DNA of 64,000 bases from Candidatus Nanosynbacter sp. TM7-076 (GTDB lineage Bacteria; Patescibacteriota; Saccharimonadia; Saccharimonadales; Saccharimonadaceae), in NCBI RefSeq assembly GCF_022828325.1, contig NZ_JAJQJS010000004.1, positions 62,001 to 126,000 on the forward strand, in the 5' to 3' direction. Shown here piece by piece: positions 1 through 7,669 of this stretch. Under the pieces are notes generated by a model. That model searched no databases. It saw nothing but the letters and a program-made list of their open reading frames with translations, and was not told the origin of the DNA. The position numbers were made by a program, and so were the translations under genes. Numbering within the stretch: position 1 is the stretch's first letter; each line of letters begins with the position of its first letter.

Positions 1-929
1 CTCGCACGTTTAATATGATGTTTAAGACGAGCGTCGGCGCCACTGAAAGTGAAGACAGCGTTGCATATCTTCGTCCAGAAACGGCTCAGGGAATTTTTAC
101 CAATTTTAAGAACGTTGTTGATAGTTTTTATCCAGACTTGCCGTTTGGAATTGCTCAGCAGGGCAAGGCGTTTCGCAATGAAATTGCGCCGCGAGATTTT
201 GTTTTTCGCAGTCGCGAGTTTGAGCAAATGGAGATTGAGTATTTTGTCAATCCAGAAAAATGGCAGGAAGCGTTTGATGAATTGTTGAAGTCGACGCATG
301 AGTTTTTGGAGGCGTTGGGCTTAGACCCTAAGAATATTCACGAGCTGGACGTTCCGCCGGAGGACAGGGCGCATTACAGCAAGAAGACGATTGACATTGA
401 ATATGATTTTCCAATTGGCAAGGAAGAGTTGATGGGAATTGCGTATCGGACTGATTTTGACTTGATGAACATTCAGCGCGTCAGCGGAAAGAGTATGGAA
501 TATACGATCAAGGGAACGAATGAGAAGTTTGTACCGCACGTGATTGAACCGAGTTTTGGCGTCGAGCGTGCGCTGATGGCGGTGTTGTCGAGTGCGTATC
601 GTGAGGACGAGCAGAACGGCAGTAAGCGTGTTTATCTGGCACTTCCAGAGCATTTGGCGCCAGTTAAATTTGCCGTTTCGCCGCTGCTCAAAAACAAGCC
701 AGAATTGGTGGAGAAGGCGCGTGAAATTTACGCCAACCTATCTAAGAAAAATCCTGGACGCGTTATGTGGGATGACAATGGAAACATTGGTAAGCGCTAT
801 CGCCGTCAGGATGAAATTGGTACGCCGCACTGCGTGGTTATCGATTTTCAGACGCTGGAAGATGACACTGTTACTGTTCGCGAGCGAGATACGACCGAAC
901 AGAGGCGAGTGAAGGTTGAGGAGTTGTAG
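1..929 (+). CDS. glyS: Glycyl-tRNA synthetase, C-terminal part (5' end outside window)
   Basis: Cytoplasmic enzyme that charges tRNA-Gly with glycine. The frame is open from the first bases (reading RTFNMMFKTS), so the start lies upstream of the window; the internal ATG at 15 is not the start. Class II synthetase features are visible: the motif 2 region (FRNEIAPRDFVFRSREFEQME), the motif 3 region with a PHVIEPSFGVERALMAVL stretch, then a C-terminal anticodon-binding domain that ends in ERDTTEQRRVKVEEL. It is of the single-chain alpha2 type (GlyQS/archaeal-like), not the alpha2beta2 GlyQ/GlyS type. It ends 45 nt before the SAP-domain gene. Confidence 0.95.
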   Translation, partial: RTFNMMFKTSVGATESEDSVAYLRPETAQGIFTNFKNVVDSFYPDLPFGIAQQGKAFRNEIAPRDFVFRSREFEQMEIEYFVNPEKWQEAFDELLKSTHEFLEALGLDPKNIHELDVPPEDRAHYSKKTIDIEYDFPIGKEELMGIAYRTDFDLMNIQRVSGKSMEYTIKGTNEKFVPHVIEPSFGVERALMAVLSSAYREDEQNGSKRVYLALPEHLAPVKFAVSPLLKNKPELVEKAREIYANLSKKNPGRVMWDDNGNIGKRYRRQDEIGTPHCVVIDFQTLEDDTVTVRERDTTEQRRVKVEEL

Positions 930-974
930 ATATTGGACGTGAAAAAAGCAAATTGGTTTTGAGGAGATAAAAGA

Positions 975-1592
975 TTGACAAAAAGTAGACCTGAGTTTGA
1001 TAAAATCACATCGTTTGATGAGTTTAATCAATACTATTGGTATCGTGAAGAACTTTCACAGATATGCAGGTCGCTAGCATTAGAACATAGAGGTACAAAA
1101 CAAGAACTTAATTATATTATTGAGCAGTACTTTAAGGGTAATTTAATTAAAAAATCATCAATAAAAAACGAAACAAAGCAAGTTGAAAATATTACTCTAT
1201 ATATGCCATTACTTGAATGTGGGTTTTCCTTTAATACAAAATTTAGAGAATATTTCTCTGCCGTAACAGGTATTGCACCTTTTAAATTTACTGCTGATAT
1301 GGCTACTGCTTGGAGAAAAGTAAAAAGTGAAAATGATTTGAGTTTTACGATTCAAGATATGCTGAAAGTTTATTATGGAAAATCGGATTATGCTAAATAT
1401 GATAATTCGGTTTGTCAATGGAATCAATTTTTAAAGGATTTCTGTGCAGACGAAAATAGTCGCAACTATTCGAATAAGTTAAAAGTAGCTGCTATTCTTT
1501 GGAAAGAAGTTAGAGATTCAAGAAATGAAAAAATTTATTCAAAGAATCTTTTGACTGAATATGCAGGAAAAATAAAAGAGTATCACAATTAG
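975..1592 (+). CDS. SAP-domain-like hypothetical protein
   Basis: A 205-aa soluble protein. The TTG start at 975 is chosen because a strong Shine-Dalgarno sequence (GAGGAGAT, 961-968) sits 6 nt upstream. Residues about 15-60 (YREELSQICRSLALEHRGTKQELNYIIEQYF) have the helix-turn-helix pattern of a SAP-type nucleic-acid-binding motif; the rest resembles the family annotated as SAP-domain new25 in Firmicutes (from memory). No catalytic residues are evident. It is clearly more AT-rich than glyS before it and the NUDIX gene after it, which suggests recent acquisition. It is probably transcribed by read-through from glyS. Confidence 0.6.
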   Translation: MTKSRPEFDKITSFDEFNQYYWYREELSQICRSLALEHRGTKQELNYIIEQYFKGNLIKKSSIKNETKQVENITLYMPLLECGFSFNTKFREYFSAVTGIAPFKFTADMATAWRKVKSENDLSFTIQDMLKVYYGKSDYAKYDNSVCQWNQFLKDFCADENSRNYSNKLKVAAILWKEVRDSRNEKIYSKNLLTEYAGKIKEYHN

Positions 1593-1644
1593 GTAATTTA
1601 GGTAATTCCTAACTTATTAACACCCAATGAGTAGTTAGTAAATG

Positions 1645-1670
1645 GATATTGGAAAGAGATATTGGAAAGA
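1645..1670 (+). repeat. 13-bp perfect tandem duplication
   Basis: GATATTGGAAAGA occurs twice in direct succession (1645-1657 and 1658-1670) in the spacer between the SAP-domain and NUDIX genes. It looks like a slippage or duplication event; no function is apparent. Confidence 0.8.
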
Positions 1671-1734
1671 CAGAGTATACTGTAGGTGAAATGGTATTAG
1701 CTATCTAGCGCTCGGGTGTAGTATAATGACTTTC

Positions 1735-2232
1735 ATGACAAAAATCACCAACGGACGTATCGTTACACAGAATTTAGATGGAACGGACCATCTGGATTGT
1801 CTGTATCGCGTTTCCATAAAAGCTCTGATTTACAACGACGCTGGGCAGATTTTGGTTGTTAAAGAAGATGGGCGGCCGCTTTGGGATCTTCCTGGCGGCG
1901 GAATGGATTATGGTGAAACTTTTGAGTCGGCTTTGAAGCGGGAATTATATGAGGAGGTTGGATATAAGGGCAATCTTCGCTATCAGCTTTTTGACGCGTC
2001 GGACGAGATTTATATTGAGCGAATTGATGCTAATCAAATTTGCTTTTCTTGTCGTGTGTGGACGGAAAATTTTGATTTTTCAGCGGGCGTTGATGCGGAC
2101 GAAGTGATGTTTATGGATCCTGAAGAGTTGCGCCTCCAAGAGAGCGAGTCGGGCGCGCCGCTTCGATATAAAGTGCATTTGAAGTGGCAGAAGTTGCGTG
2201 GCGCAAATAGTTTAACGTATGAAGAAAACTGA
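1735..2232 (+). CDS. NUDIX hydrolase
   Basis: Hydrolyses a nucleoside diphosphate linked to another moiety; the substrate cannot be told from sequence. The NUDIX box is complete at about residues 54-76: GGMDYGE, seven residues, then RELYEEVGY, matching GX5EX7REUXEEXGU. An ATG at 1726 is in frame, but the -10 box TATAAT occupies 1722-1727, so 1726 cannot lie within the mRNA. The ATG at 1735 lies 7 nt after the box and fits a leaderless start. The 3' end overlaps a 46-codon ORF beginning at 2219. Confidence 0.9.
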   Translation: MTKITNGRIVTQNLDGTDHLDCLYRVSIKALIYNDAGQILVVKEDGRPLWDLPGGGMDYGETFESALKRELYEEVGYKGNLRYQLFDASDEIYIERIDANQICFSCRVWTENFDFSAGVDADEVMFMDPEELRLQESESGAPLRYKVHLKWQKLRGANSLTYEEN

Positions 2233-2359
2233 TAATTACGGCGCCATAGTTAAAATCGAGAATATTGTCGGTGACCTCAGTAAAGTCGATGAGAATTCGC
2301 TATTTACGCTATTGACCAGATTGGCTATTAAAAAGGTCGGATTTTTGACATGGGCATAA
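2219..2359 (+). CDS. Small hypothetical ORF overlapping the NUDIX gene end
   Basis: A 46-codon ORF (starts MKKTDNYGAIVKIENIVGDL). Its ATG at 2219 lies 14 nt inside the NUDIX gene, so it could be translationally coupled. The composition looks protein-like. It ends at TAA 2357-2359, where another frame (ATG at 2350) continues, and a third frame follows at 2478. The three pieces may be one gene broken by frameshifts. No family recognised. Confidence 0.35.
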   Translation: MKKTDNYGAIVKIENIVGDLSKVDENSLFTLLTRLAIKKVGFLTWA

Positions 2360-2526
2360 TATTGGCTAGTCGTGATGATAAATATTCGGGACACGATGGA
2401 TTAGCGGAGAAGCGTCTCCCTAGCCGGTCTACGTCCATACAATCGCCATCTCAGTTTCCGTATGATAGAGGGTTGAGTTGCGAAGCTGGCGAGATAAGAT
2501 GGGTGTGCAGTCTTTCGGCAGAATGA
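2350..2526 (+). CDS. Small hypothetical ORF, possible middle piece of a broken gene
   Basis: A 58-codon ORF (starts MGIILASRDDKYSGHDGLAE). It overlaps the preceding 46-codon ORF by 10 nt and the following ORF at 2478/2499. No ribosome binding site is obvious. It could be a real overlapping small gene, or the middle part of a frameshifted gene running from 2219 to 2714. Confidence 0.25.
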   Translation: MGIILASRDDKYSGHDGLAEKRLPSRSTSIQSPSQFPYDRGLSCEAGEIRWVCSLSAE

Positions 2527-2714
2527 AAGGGGATTTCGACAATGATGCTTATTTTTCTTCAGATAATGCGGAATATCTCATGAGACGAGTGGCTGCCGTG
2601 GCTGTTGGGCTTTGTTTGGAAACGCCTTTACAGGAGCTGGATTCTGTCAAGGAATTTTCAGCCGAGGAGCTGGCGGAAGCTTGGCCGAGGCTTAGATACG
2701 GAATTTACATTTAA
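2478..2714 (+). CDS. Hypothetical protein, possible C-terminal piece of a broken gene
   Basis: Up to 78 aa (TTG 2478, or ATG 2499). The end is acidic and helical (ETPLQELDSVKEFSAEELAEAWPRL in part) and looks like real coding sequence. Family not recognised. It ends 24 nt before the SDR gene. With the ORFs at 2219 and 2350 it could be one protein interrupted by two frame changes. Confidence 0.4.
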   Translation: MRSWRDKMGVQSFGRMKGDFDNDAYFSSDNAEYLMRRVAAVAVGLCLETPLQELDSVKEFSAEELAEAWPRLRYGIYI

Positions 2715-2738
2715 TATTGCCATTGCTATAATAGCCAT

Positions 2739-3407
2739 ATGCATATTATTCTTGGTGGGACGAGTGGGCTCGGTTTGGAAATGGCGAAGCAGCTGCGGGA
2801 ACGTGGCGAGCGTGTGCTGGTTCTGGGCAAGACTCATAATCCGCAGAAGCACGGCGAAGGTTTTCCATTGGATGTTTATTATTCGGATCAAGTAGAGCCG
2901 GCGTCGGCGCGAATCGAGCAGATCTTAAACGGCGATGATATTGATCAATTTGTGTGGGCGGCTGGATATGGCTGGCGCGGCAATTTTGAAGATCAGCCGA
3001 GCGTTCGCAGTATGGCGGAAGTTAATTTTTCGGGCGCGTTGCCGCTGGTACAATGGGCTTGGCGTAAGATGTCAACGCAGAATCGTAAGTCTGTACTGAC
3101 GATTATCGGGTCGACAAGTAGTGTTAAAGCGCGCTCAGATGAAGCTGTGTATGTTGCGACGAAGCACGCTCAAGCGGGTTTGGCGCGAAGTTTGGGGATG
3201 CAGGCAGATGAGCAAAAACTTCCAGTCAGAGTCGCACTATTTTTGCCTGGTGCTATGAAAACTCCGTTTTGGAATGGGCGTGATCTTCCGGCTGACTATA
3301 TGTTTTTCAACGATCCTGCGAAAATTGCCACGCATATTATTAACGCGATTGATTGTCAGCAGCAGCCCTTTTTGGAATGGGCGTTGCCAAAAGGCACGTT
3401 GGTTTAG
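2739..3407 (+). CDS. Short-chain dehydrogenase/reductase (SDR)
   Basis: A 222-aa NAD(P)-dependent oxidoreductase of unknown substrate. The Rossmann glycine motif GGTSGLG is at residues 6-12, WAAGYG is in the NNAG position, the catalytic Ser is in IIGSTSSV and the catalytic YVATK is near residue 146. The length is usual for classical SDRs. The ATG at 2739 lies 6 nt after an extended -10 box (TGC-TATAAT, 2727-2732), giving a leaderless transcript. Confidence 0.88.
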   Translation: MHIILGGTSGLGLEMAKQLRERGERVLVLGKTHNPQKHGEGFPLDVYYSDQVEPASARIEQILNGDDIDQFVWAAGYGWRGNFEDQPSVRSMAEVNFSGALPLVQWAWRKMSTQNRKSVLTIIGSTSSVKARSDEAVYVATKHAQAGLARSLGMQADEQKLPVRVALFLPGAMKTPFWNGRDLPADYMFFNDPAKIATHIINAIDCQQQPFLEWALPKGTLV

Positions 3408-3433
3408 ACTTTCTAAGGTGCTATAATTCAGGC

Positions 3434-4450
3434 ATGACAAATGGTTCGAATAATGATTATTTTGGAGTAAAAGTTGTAGTTATCGGCGGCGGAACGGGAA
3501 GTTTCACGCTGCTTTCTGGATTGAAAAAATATACACACAGTATTACAGCGTTGGTCAATATGGTTGACGATGGCGGCTCAACTGGCGTGTTGCGTGATGA
3601 ATTGGGCGTGTTGCCGGCGGGCGACGTCAGGCAATGCCTGGTGGCGTTAAGTACTTCGCCGAAAGTTCGCGATTTGTTCAATTACCGGTTCGGTGAGGGT
3701 AGTATGAAAGGTCATGCGTTTGGCAATTTGTTTATGGCGGCACTTGAGAAGATGACAGGAAGTTTTGCTGATGCAGTGGAATTGGCTAGTGAAGTTTTGG
3801 GCGTCAATGGTCGAGTTTATCCGATTACTCTGGACGATACAACAATGTCGATTAAGCTGAAAGACGGTACGGTTGTTGATGGTCAGCACGCGGCTGAGTC
3901 GCTAAAGATTCCGCGTGGCGAGCGTCCGTGGTTAGAACTTAAACCGCCAGCTACGATTAACCCGCGAGCCCGTCAAGCGATTTTGGATGCCGATTTGGTG
4001 GTGATTGCGCCGGGGCTTTTGTATGGTAGTTTGGCGCCAGCGCTGTTGGTTCGAGGCGTTACTCGGGCGCTTGCTGAAACGAAGGCAAAGAAAGTCTATG
4101 TTTGTAATTTGGTCACCAAGCCAACGCAGACTGATGGATTTACTGTGGCGGATTTTGCGGATGAAATTGAGCGATTTTCAGGGGTGAATATGGATTATGT
4201 GCTTTACAATAACCATCGCCCGCCAGAGGAATTAATAAAGAAATATGCTCACGACGGTGAATATTTGGTCGAGTGGGATAAGGAATTGCTGAAGAAAAAG
4301 CATTATTATGCGTCGGGCAAGCGTTTGATTGCTGATGATGTGTGGGTCAATACGAACTCCAGCAGCGATCCGTTGGCGGCCCAACGTAGTCTTATTCGTC
4401 ACGATGCCGACAGGGTAGCGCGCGAATTGATGCGGATTTATTTTGCGTAA
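3434..4450 (+). CDS. YvcK/CofD-family protein (gluconeogenesis factor-like)
   Basis: A 338-aa protein of the CofD-like superfamily. YvcK/GlmR members bind UDP-sugars and link cell-wall precursor supply with carbon flow. The N-terminus carries the GGGTGSFTLLSGLK nucleotide-binding loop, followed by VDDGGSTGVLRDELGVLPAGD and the GHAFGNLF segment, all typical of the family. An in-frame start at 3353 would lie inside the SDR gene; the ATG at 3434 is 6 nt after TATAAT (3422-3427) and is preferred as a leaderless start. Confidence 0.88.
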   Translation: MTNGSNNDYFGVKVVVIGGGTGSFTLLSGLKKYTHSITALVNMVDDGGSTGVLRDELGVLPAGDVRQCLVALSTSPKVRDLFNYRFGEGSMKGHAFGNLFMAALEKMTGSFADAVELASEVLGVNGRVYPITLDDTTMSIKLKDGTVVDGQHAAESLKIPRGERPWLELKPPATINPRARQAILDADLVVIAPGLLYGSLAPALLVRGVTRALAETKAKKVYVCNLVTKPTQTDGFTVADFADEIERFSGVNMDYVLYNNHRPPEELIKKYAHDGEYLVEWDKELLKKKHYYASGKRLIADDVWVNTNSSSDPLAAQRSLIRHDADRVARELMRIYFA

Positions 4451-4528
4451 TTTATTTATTTAGACATCCTAGAGAGGCAACTATACTTGCAAAGTTTTAT
4501 AGTTTGTGATATAATTCACAAGCTGATT

Positions 4529-6217
4529 ATGACAAGTAAAGAAGTAAATAGACACTCACCAGACAATATTACCAGCCCTTGTGGTCAAGGCGAAATCCTT
4601 TCTAACCGTGAATGTCTGGCTAAGGAGTTGGTGGAAACATTTAGCGGAGACCATTTAACTCCGTCGCGCAGATTTGCCGCGAATATTATTATAGAGATGC
4701 CAGAAGATATAGAGGGTAGGCGGCGGATTGACTACATTAGGAAGGCTCTTGATGGTGTACCTAAAGAGATTGACCAAGACGTAGTTATAAGTATATTGGA
4801 AGACTATAAGGTCTTACAGGATGCATTTTTATCGTATATTGACGGTATTGATGAAGATTCACTGGCGGGAAGGGCGCTAAAGCTTGAGGATAATCAAGTG
4901 ATCCCTGACGATTTAGACGTAGACGGTGATGGCTACAGTAAGAGCCCGTGGGCTGAAAACCCACCAATTCCGGCGCCACATATTGATAACTTAATAAAGA
5001 TGTTCTCAACAAAAGACGAGGGTCAGGGCCTAGGTCTGGAAACCGCGATGATTGCTGGGGCTATAACTCTAGCTAATCTAAAAAGTGCTCCTTATCATAG
5101 TGCATTTGCGTATAAATGTGCAGTATTTGCCGAAAACTTTTTAATTCCAGTGTGTAGTATTAGTGGGTTGGATAACTTAGAGTCCGAGCTGAAAGATGAA
5201 ATTGACATTATGGCGGGGCGTAATATTGGAGATGCTTTATACCGCAAGGATGCCCTGAGTAATGATATCGATTCAACTATGAATGAGGTTGATAGGATCG
5301 TGTCGTTACATTTTGGAAACAGGCATTCAACTGATCCTGCACGATTTGATTTTGCTATAGGGAATTTTAACGGTGCGCTTTCTGAAATGCTGGGAGAATC
5401 AAATTTGAAGCCTGCCGTAAATACTAATTCTTTACATAGTACGTTTTTTGGATCTGGTACTGTAAAAACCTCAAATGGGTCAGAATTAGGAGTAAGGGCT
5501 CGAGGCAAGGGTCGTGGCTCATATTGTAAAAAATTGTTACAACTTATAGGTTACTACGATACACATTCTCAGCCTCTAAAAGATGTGGGAGAATTTCACC
5601 CCATTGACCTATATGGTATGACAGTAATTTGTAATGACAATGAACAATTGGCTGATTCATATGCGAATGCTGTAATTAGAGCTATTGATAGCGGTAAAAT
5701 TACTCCGTATCCAGCTCCAGGTCGAAAAAATGAGTGTTTTGTGATTAAAGGTTCTTTAGATTTTCAGGAAAAGATTCGTCAGAAAATTCTCGATAAAATA
5801 CCGGACGTTGACATGAGAATGTTTAGTTTTAAAAATAGCAGTAGTGGTTTTACTGACGCAAAGATTACGGGGTTTTACGAAACGGGTGACGGAAGAATTC
5901 CGTATGCTCCGTTTGAGCTGCAATTTTCCACACCACCCGCTCGTTTATTAGCTCGGGCTGGCAAGAAGGCGGCTCATTACTTCTTTAAATTGCATAAAAT
6001 CTATGGCGATTTGGTGAGTATGACCGACGAGACGGCTGGTGCGGCAATTGATATTTGGCAGCGTAAACAAGATTACTTTAATATTCCTGACAACAGCGCT
6101 AAAGAGAAGCATCTGACAAACCAGAGTCGTAAGCGTGTACGTGAGTTTAAGCGTGCTTACAGGAAACTAGAGAAAAAGCGTCGCAATATGGCCAAAAGTG
6201 CTATGACTAGTATATAA
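4529..6217 (+). CDS. RelA/SpoT-like nucleotidyltransferase-domain protein
   Basis: A 562-aa protein. Residues about 322-385 (RARGKGRGSYCKKL, then PIDLYGMTVICND) resemble the RelA/SpoT synthetase core, with a basic KxxxS..K loop followed by a DLxG strand. PFELQFSTPPARLLARAGKKAAHYFFKLHK (residues 461-490, in two segments) resembles the ExQ...AHWxYK region of (p)ppGpp synthetases. The N-terminal 300 residues are not recognised, and there is no TGS/ACT tail. It may be a divergent alarmone synthetase or a related toxin-type enzyme; activity is inference. The start ATG at 4529 follows TATAAT (4510-4515) by 13 nt; an ATG-equivalent at 4487 precedes the promoter. The stop overlaps the next gene's -10 box. 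Confidence 0.5.
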   Translation: MTSKEVNRHSPDNITSPCGQGEILSNRECLAKELVETFSGDHLTPSRRFAANIIIEMPEDIEGRRRIDYIRKALDGVPKEIDQDVVISILEDYKVLQDAFLSYIDGIDEDSLAGRALKLEDNQVIPDDLDVDGDGYSKSPWAENPPIPAPHIDNLIKMFSTKDEGQGLGLETAMIAGAITLANLKSAPYHSAFAYKCAVFAENFLIPVCSISGLDNLESELKDEIDIMAGRNIGDALYRKDALSNDIDSTMNEVDRIVSLHFGNRHSTDPARFDFAIGNFNGALSEMLGESNLKPAVNTNSLHSTFFGSGTVKTSNGSELGVRARGKGRGSYCKKLLQLIGYYDTHSQPLKDVGEFHPIDLYGMTVICNDNEQLADSYANAVIRAIDSGKITPYPAPGRKNECFVIKGSLDFQEKIRQKILDKIPDVDMRMFSFKNSSSGFTDAKITGFYETGDGRIPYAPFELQFSTPPARLLARAGKKAAHYFFKLHKIYGDLVSMTDETAGAAIDIWQRKQDYFNIPDNSAKEKHLTNQSRKRVREFKRAYRKLEKKRRNMAKSAMTSI

Positions 6218-6225
6218 TTACACTA

Positions 6226-6651
6226 ATGACAACTTACTATACTGACGGTTCTGCTTCGCCAAACCCTGGTCTGGGCGGCTTCGCGGTTATTCGTGATCTT
6301 CAGCCGTGGATTTTGGGTTCGGAAGACGGTGATACTACCAATATTCGCATGGAAGGTAAAGCCTTAATCGCGGCACTGAAAGATGCTAATGGCGCGCCTT
6401 GCGTGATTTATTCTGATAGTGAGTTTTGGATTAATGTTGTTACCAAATGGGCTCCGAGCTGGGAAAAGCGTGGCTGGACAAAGAAAAACGGTGATATTAA
6501 AAATCTGGATATTGTACGTGAATTGTACGAACTATATTCGAATTCTCAAGCGGATTTGCGTTGGGTGCGCGGTCATGAGGGCGATGAAGGAAACGAATTG
6601 GCTGACGAATGGGCTAATCGAGCACGTGAAGGCGAGAGATTGGCTAAATAA
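6226..6651 (+). CDS. rnhA: Ribonuclease H (RNase HI family)
   Basis: A 141-aa enzyme that cuts the RNA strand of RNA-DNA hybrids, needed at replication primers and R-loops. The active-site residues are visible in order: Asp in YTDGSASPNPG, Glu in RMEGKAL, Asp in YSDSEFW, and the C-terminal VRGHEGDEGNELAD with His and Asp. The length is close to E. coli RnhA. The ATG at 6226 lies 7 nt after TATAAT (6213-6218), a box that itself overlaps the stop codon of the preceding gene. Confidence 0.92.
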   Translation: MTTYYTDGSASPNPGLGGFAVIRDLQPWILGSEDGDTTNIRMEGKALIAALKDANGAPCVIYSDSEFWINVVTKWAPSWEKRGWTKKNGDIKNLDIVRELYELYSNSQADLRWVRGHEGDEGNELADEWANRAREGERLAK

Positions 6652-6690
6652 CTGCTAGCGACATCTGATAAAAATTGCTATACTAGAAAA

Positions 6691-7668
6691 ATGGAAGAAG
6701 TGAGGGAAACGACTGATATTTTTTTGTGGGCAAATCAAAATGACGCAAAAAAGAATGATTTACAGATAGAACTGTTCTTATTTAGCAAAAATTACACGCC
6801 ATATTTTATGCCGATAAAAGGCGATGTTGAGCAGCAGCTCAGACCGTTGTTCTTGTTTGATTACATCAATCAGGTCAATTTGGGTGCGGGTACTGGATTG
6901 AGCGTTCGTGATTATGAATTGAGCGAATCGGAAGATAATGTTCTGTTGAGGACTGACCTGGAAAAGGTTGGGCGAGCTGAAACGCTGATTCATTTGATTG
7001 AACATGAGCGTCATGACATCGTGGAGTTTTCAGAAACTGAACACGAGTTCAAGCGTATGAAGGGAATTGTGGCGCGATTTACCGATCCGAACAACCCTGA
7101 CGCAATATTCTACACGGTTAAGTTGATTCAGCAAGGTCAGACGTTGAAGAGTGCGTTGGCTTGGGAATTTTCTGACGGCAAGTTTGGTTTATTTAATGCG
7201 GAAGTTGGTTTTAAGGTTCCGGATGATAATCAAGTTTTGATTGTTGGTAAAGATATTTTTGCGTTTAATCCTGGAAAATTTGAGCGAATGTTCGGCTATG
7301 AATATAAAAAGCAGGTGATTGCTGATAAAAAAGTAGCGGAAATTGAGAAGGAATATAAGCTAAGTTTTCCGGAGGGAATGGATCTTAATGCGTTGGTGAA
7401 GGAGCGCAAAAAGACGATTAATAAATTGCAGAAATTGGAAATCGGCGCGGTTAAACAGGAAGATGTTTTGGACTATGCCGATGAGATGCAATTGGAGCTG
7501 ATGAGCGATGATAACGGCGCGATTATTATCATGGACGGCAATGATTTAGATATGTTCGTAAATCTCATCAATGAGGATTATATCGAGAGTAAAATCACGG
7601 GCAAGCGTTACGAAATTAAGTCGAAGAAGCTGCTCGGCGAGCCAGAAGGCGAACCGCCACGAGGCTAA
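6691..7668 (+). CDS. DUF4868 / KwaB-like protein
   Basis: A 325-aa soluble protein. The segment FAFNPGKFERMFGYEYKKQ, the following SFPEGMDLNALVKERKKTINKL and the preceding KGIVARF strand match my recollection of DUF4868, the family of KwaB from the Kiwa anti-phage system. KwaA (a small tetra-span membrane protein) is not encoded next to it, so a Kiwa function cannot be claimed. It forms a tight pair with the helicase gene (1-nt gap). ATG at 6691 is 6 nt after TATACT (6679-6684), a leaderless start. Confidence 0.5.
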   Translation: MEEVRETTDIFLWANQNDAKKNDLQIELFLFSKNYTPYFMPIKGDVEQQLRPLFLFDYINQVNLGAGTGLSVRDYELSESEDNVLLRTDLEKVGRAETLIHLIEHERHDIVEFSETEHEFKRMKGIVARFTDPNNPDAIFYTVKLIQQGQTLKSALAWEFSDGKFGLFNAEVGFKVPDDNQVLIVGKDIFAFNPGKFERMFGYEYKKQVIADKKVAEIEKEYKLSFPEGMDLNALVKERKKTINKLQKLEIGAVKQEDVLDYADEMQLELMSDDNGAIIIMDGNDLDMFVNLINEDYIESKITGKRYEIKSKKLLGEPEGEPPRG

Positions 7669-7669
7669 A

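Noticed and set aside
3353-3433. Upstream start for the YvcK/CofD gene
   Set aside because: Lies inside the SDR gene and before the TATAAT box at 3422-3427.
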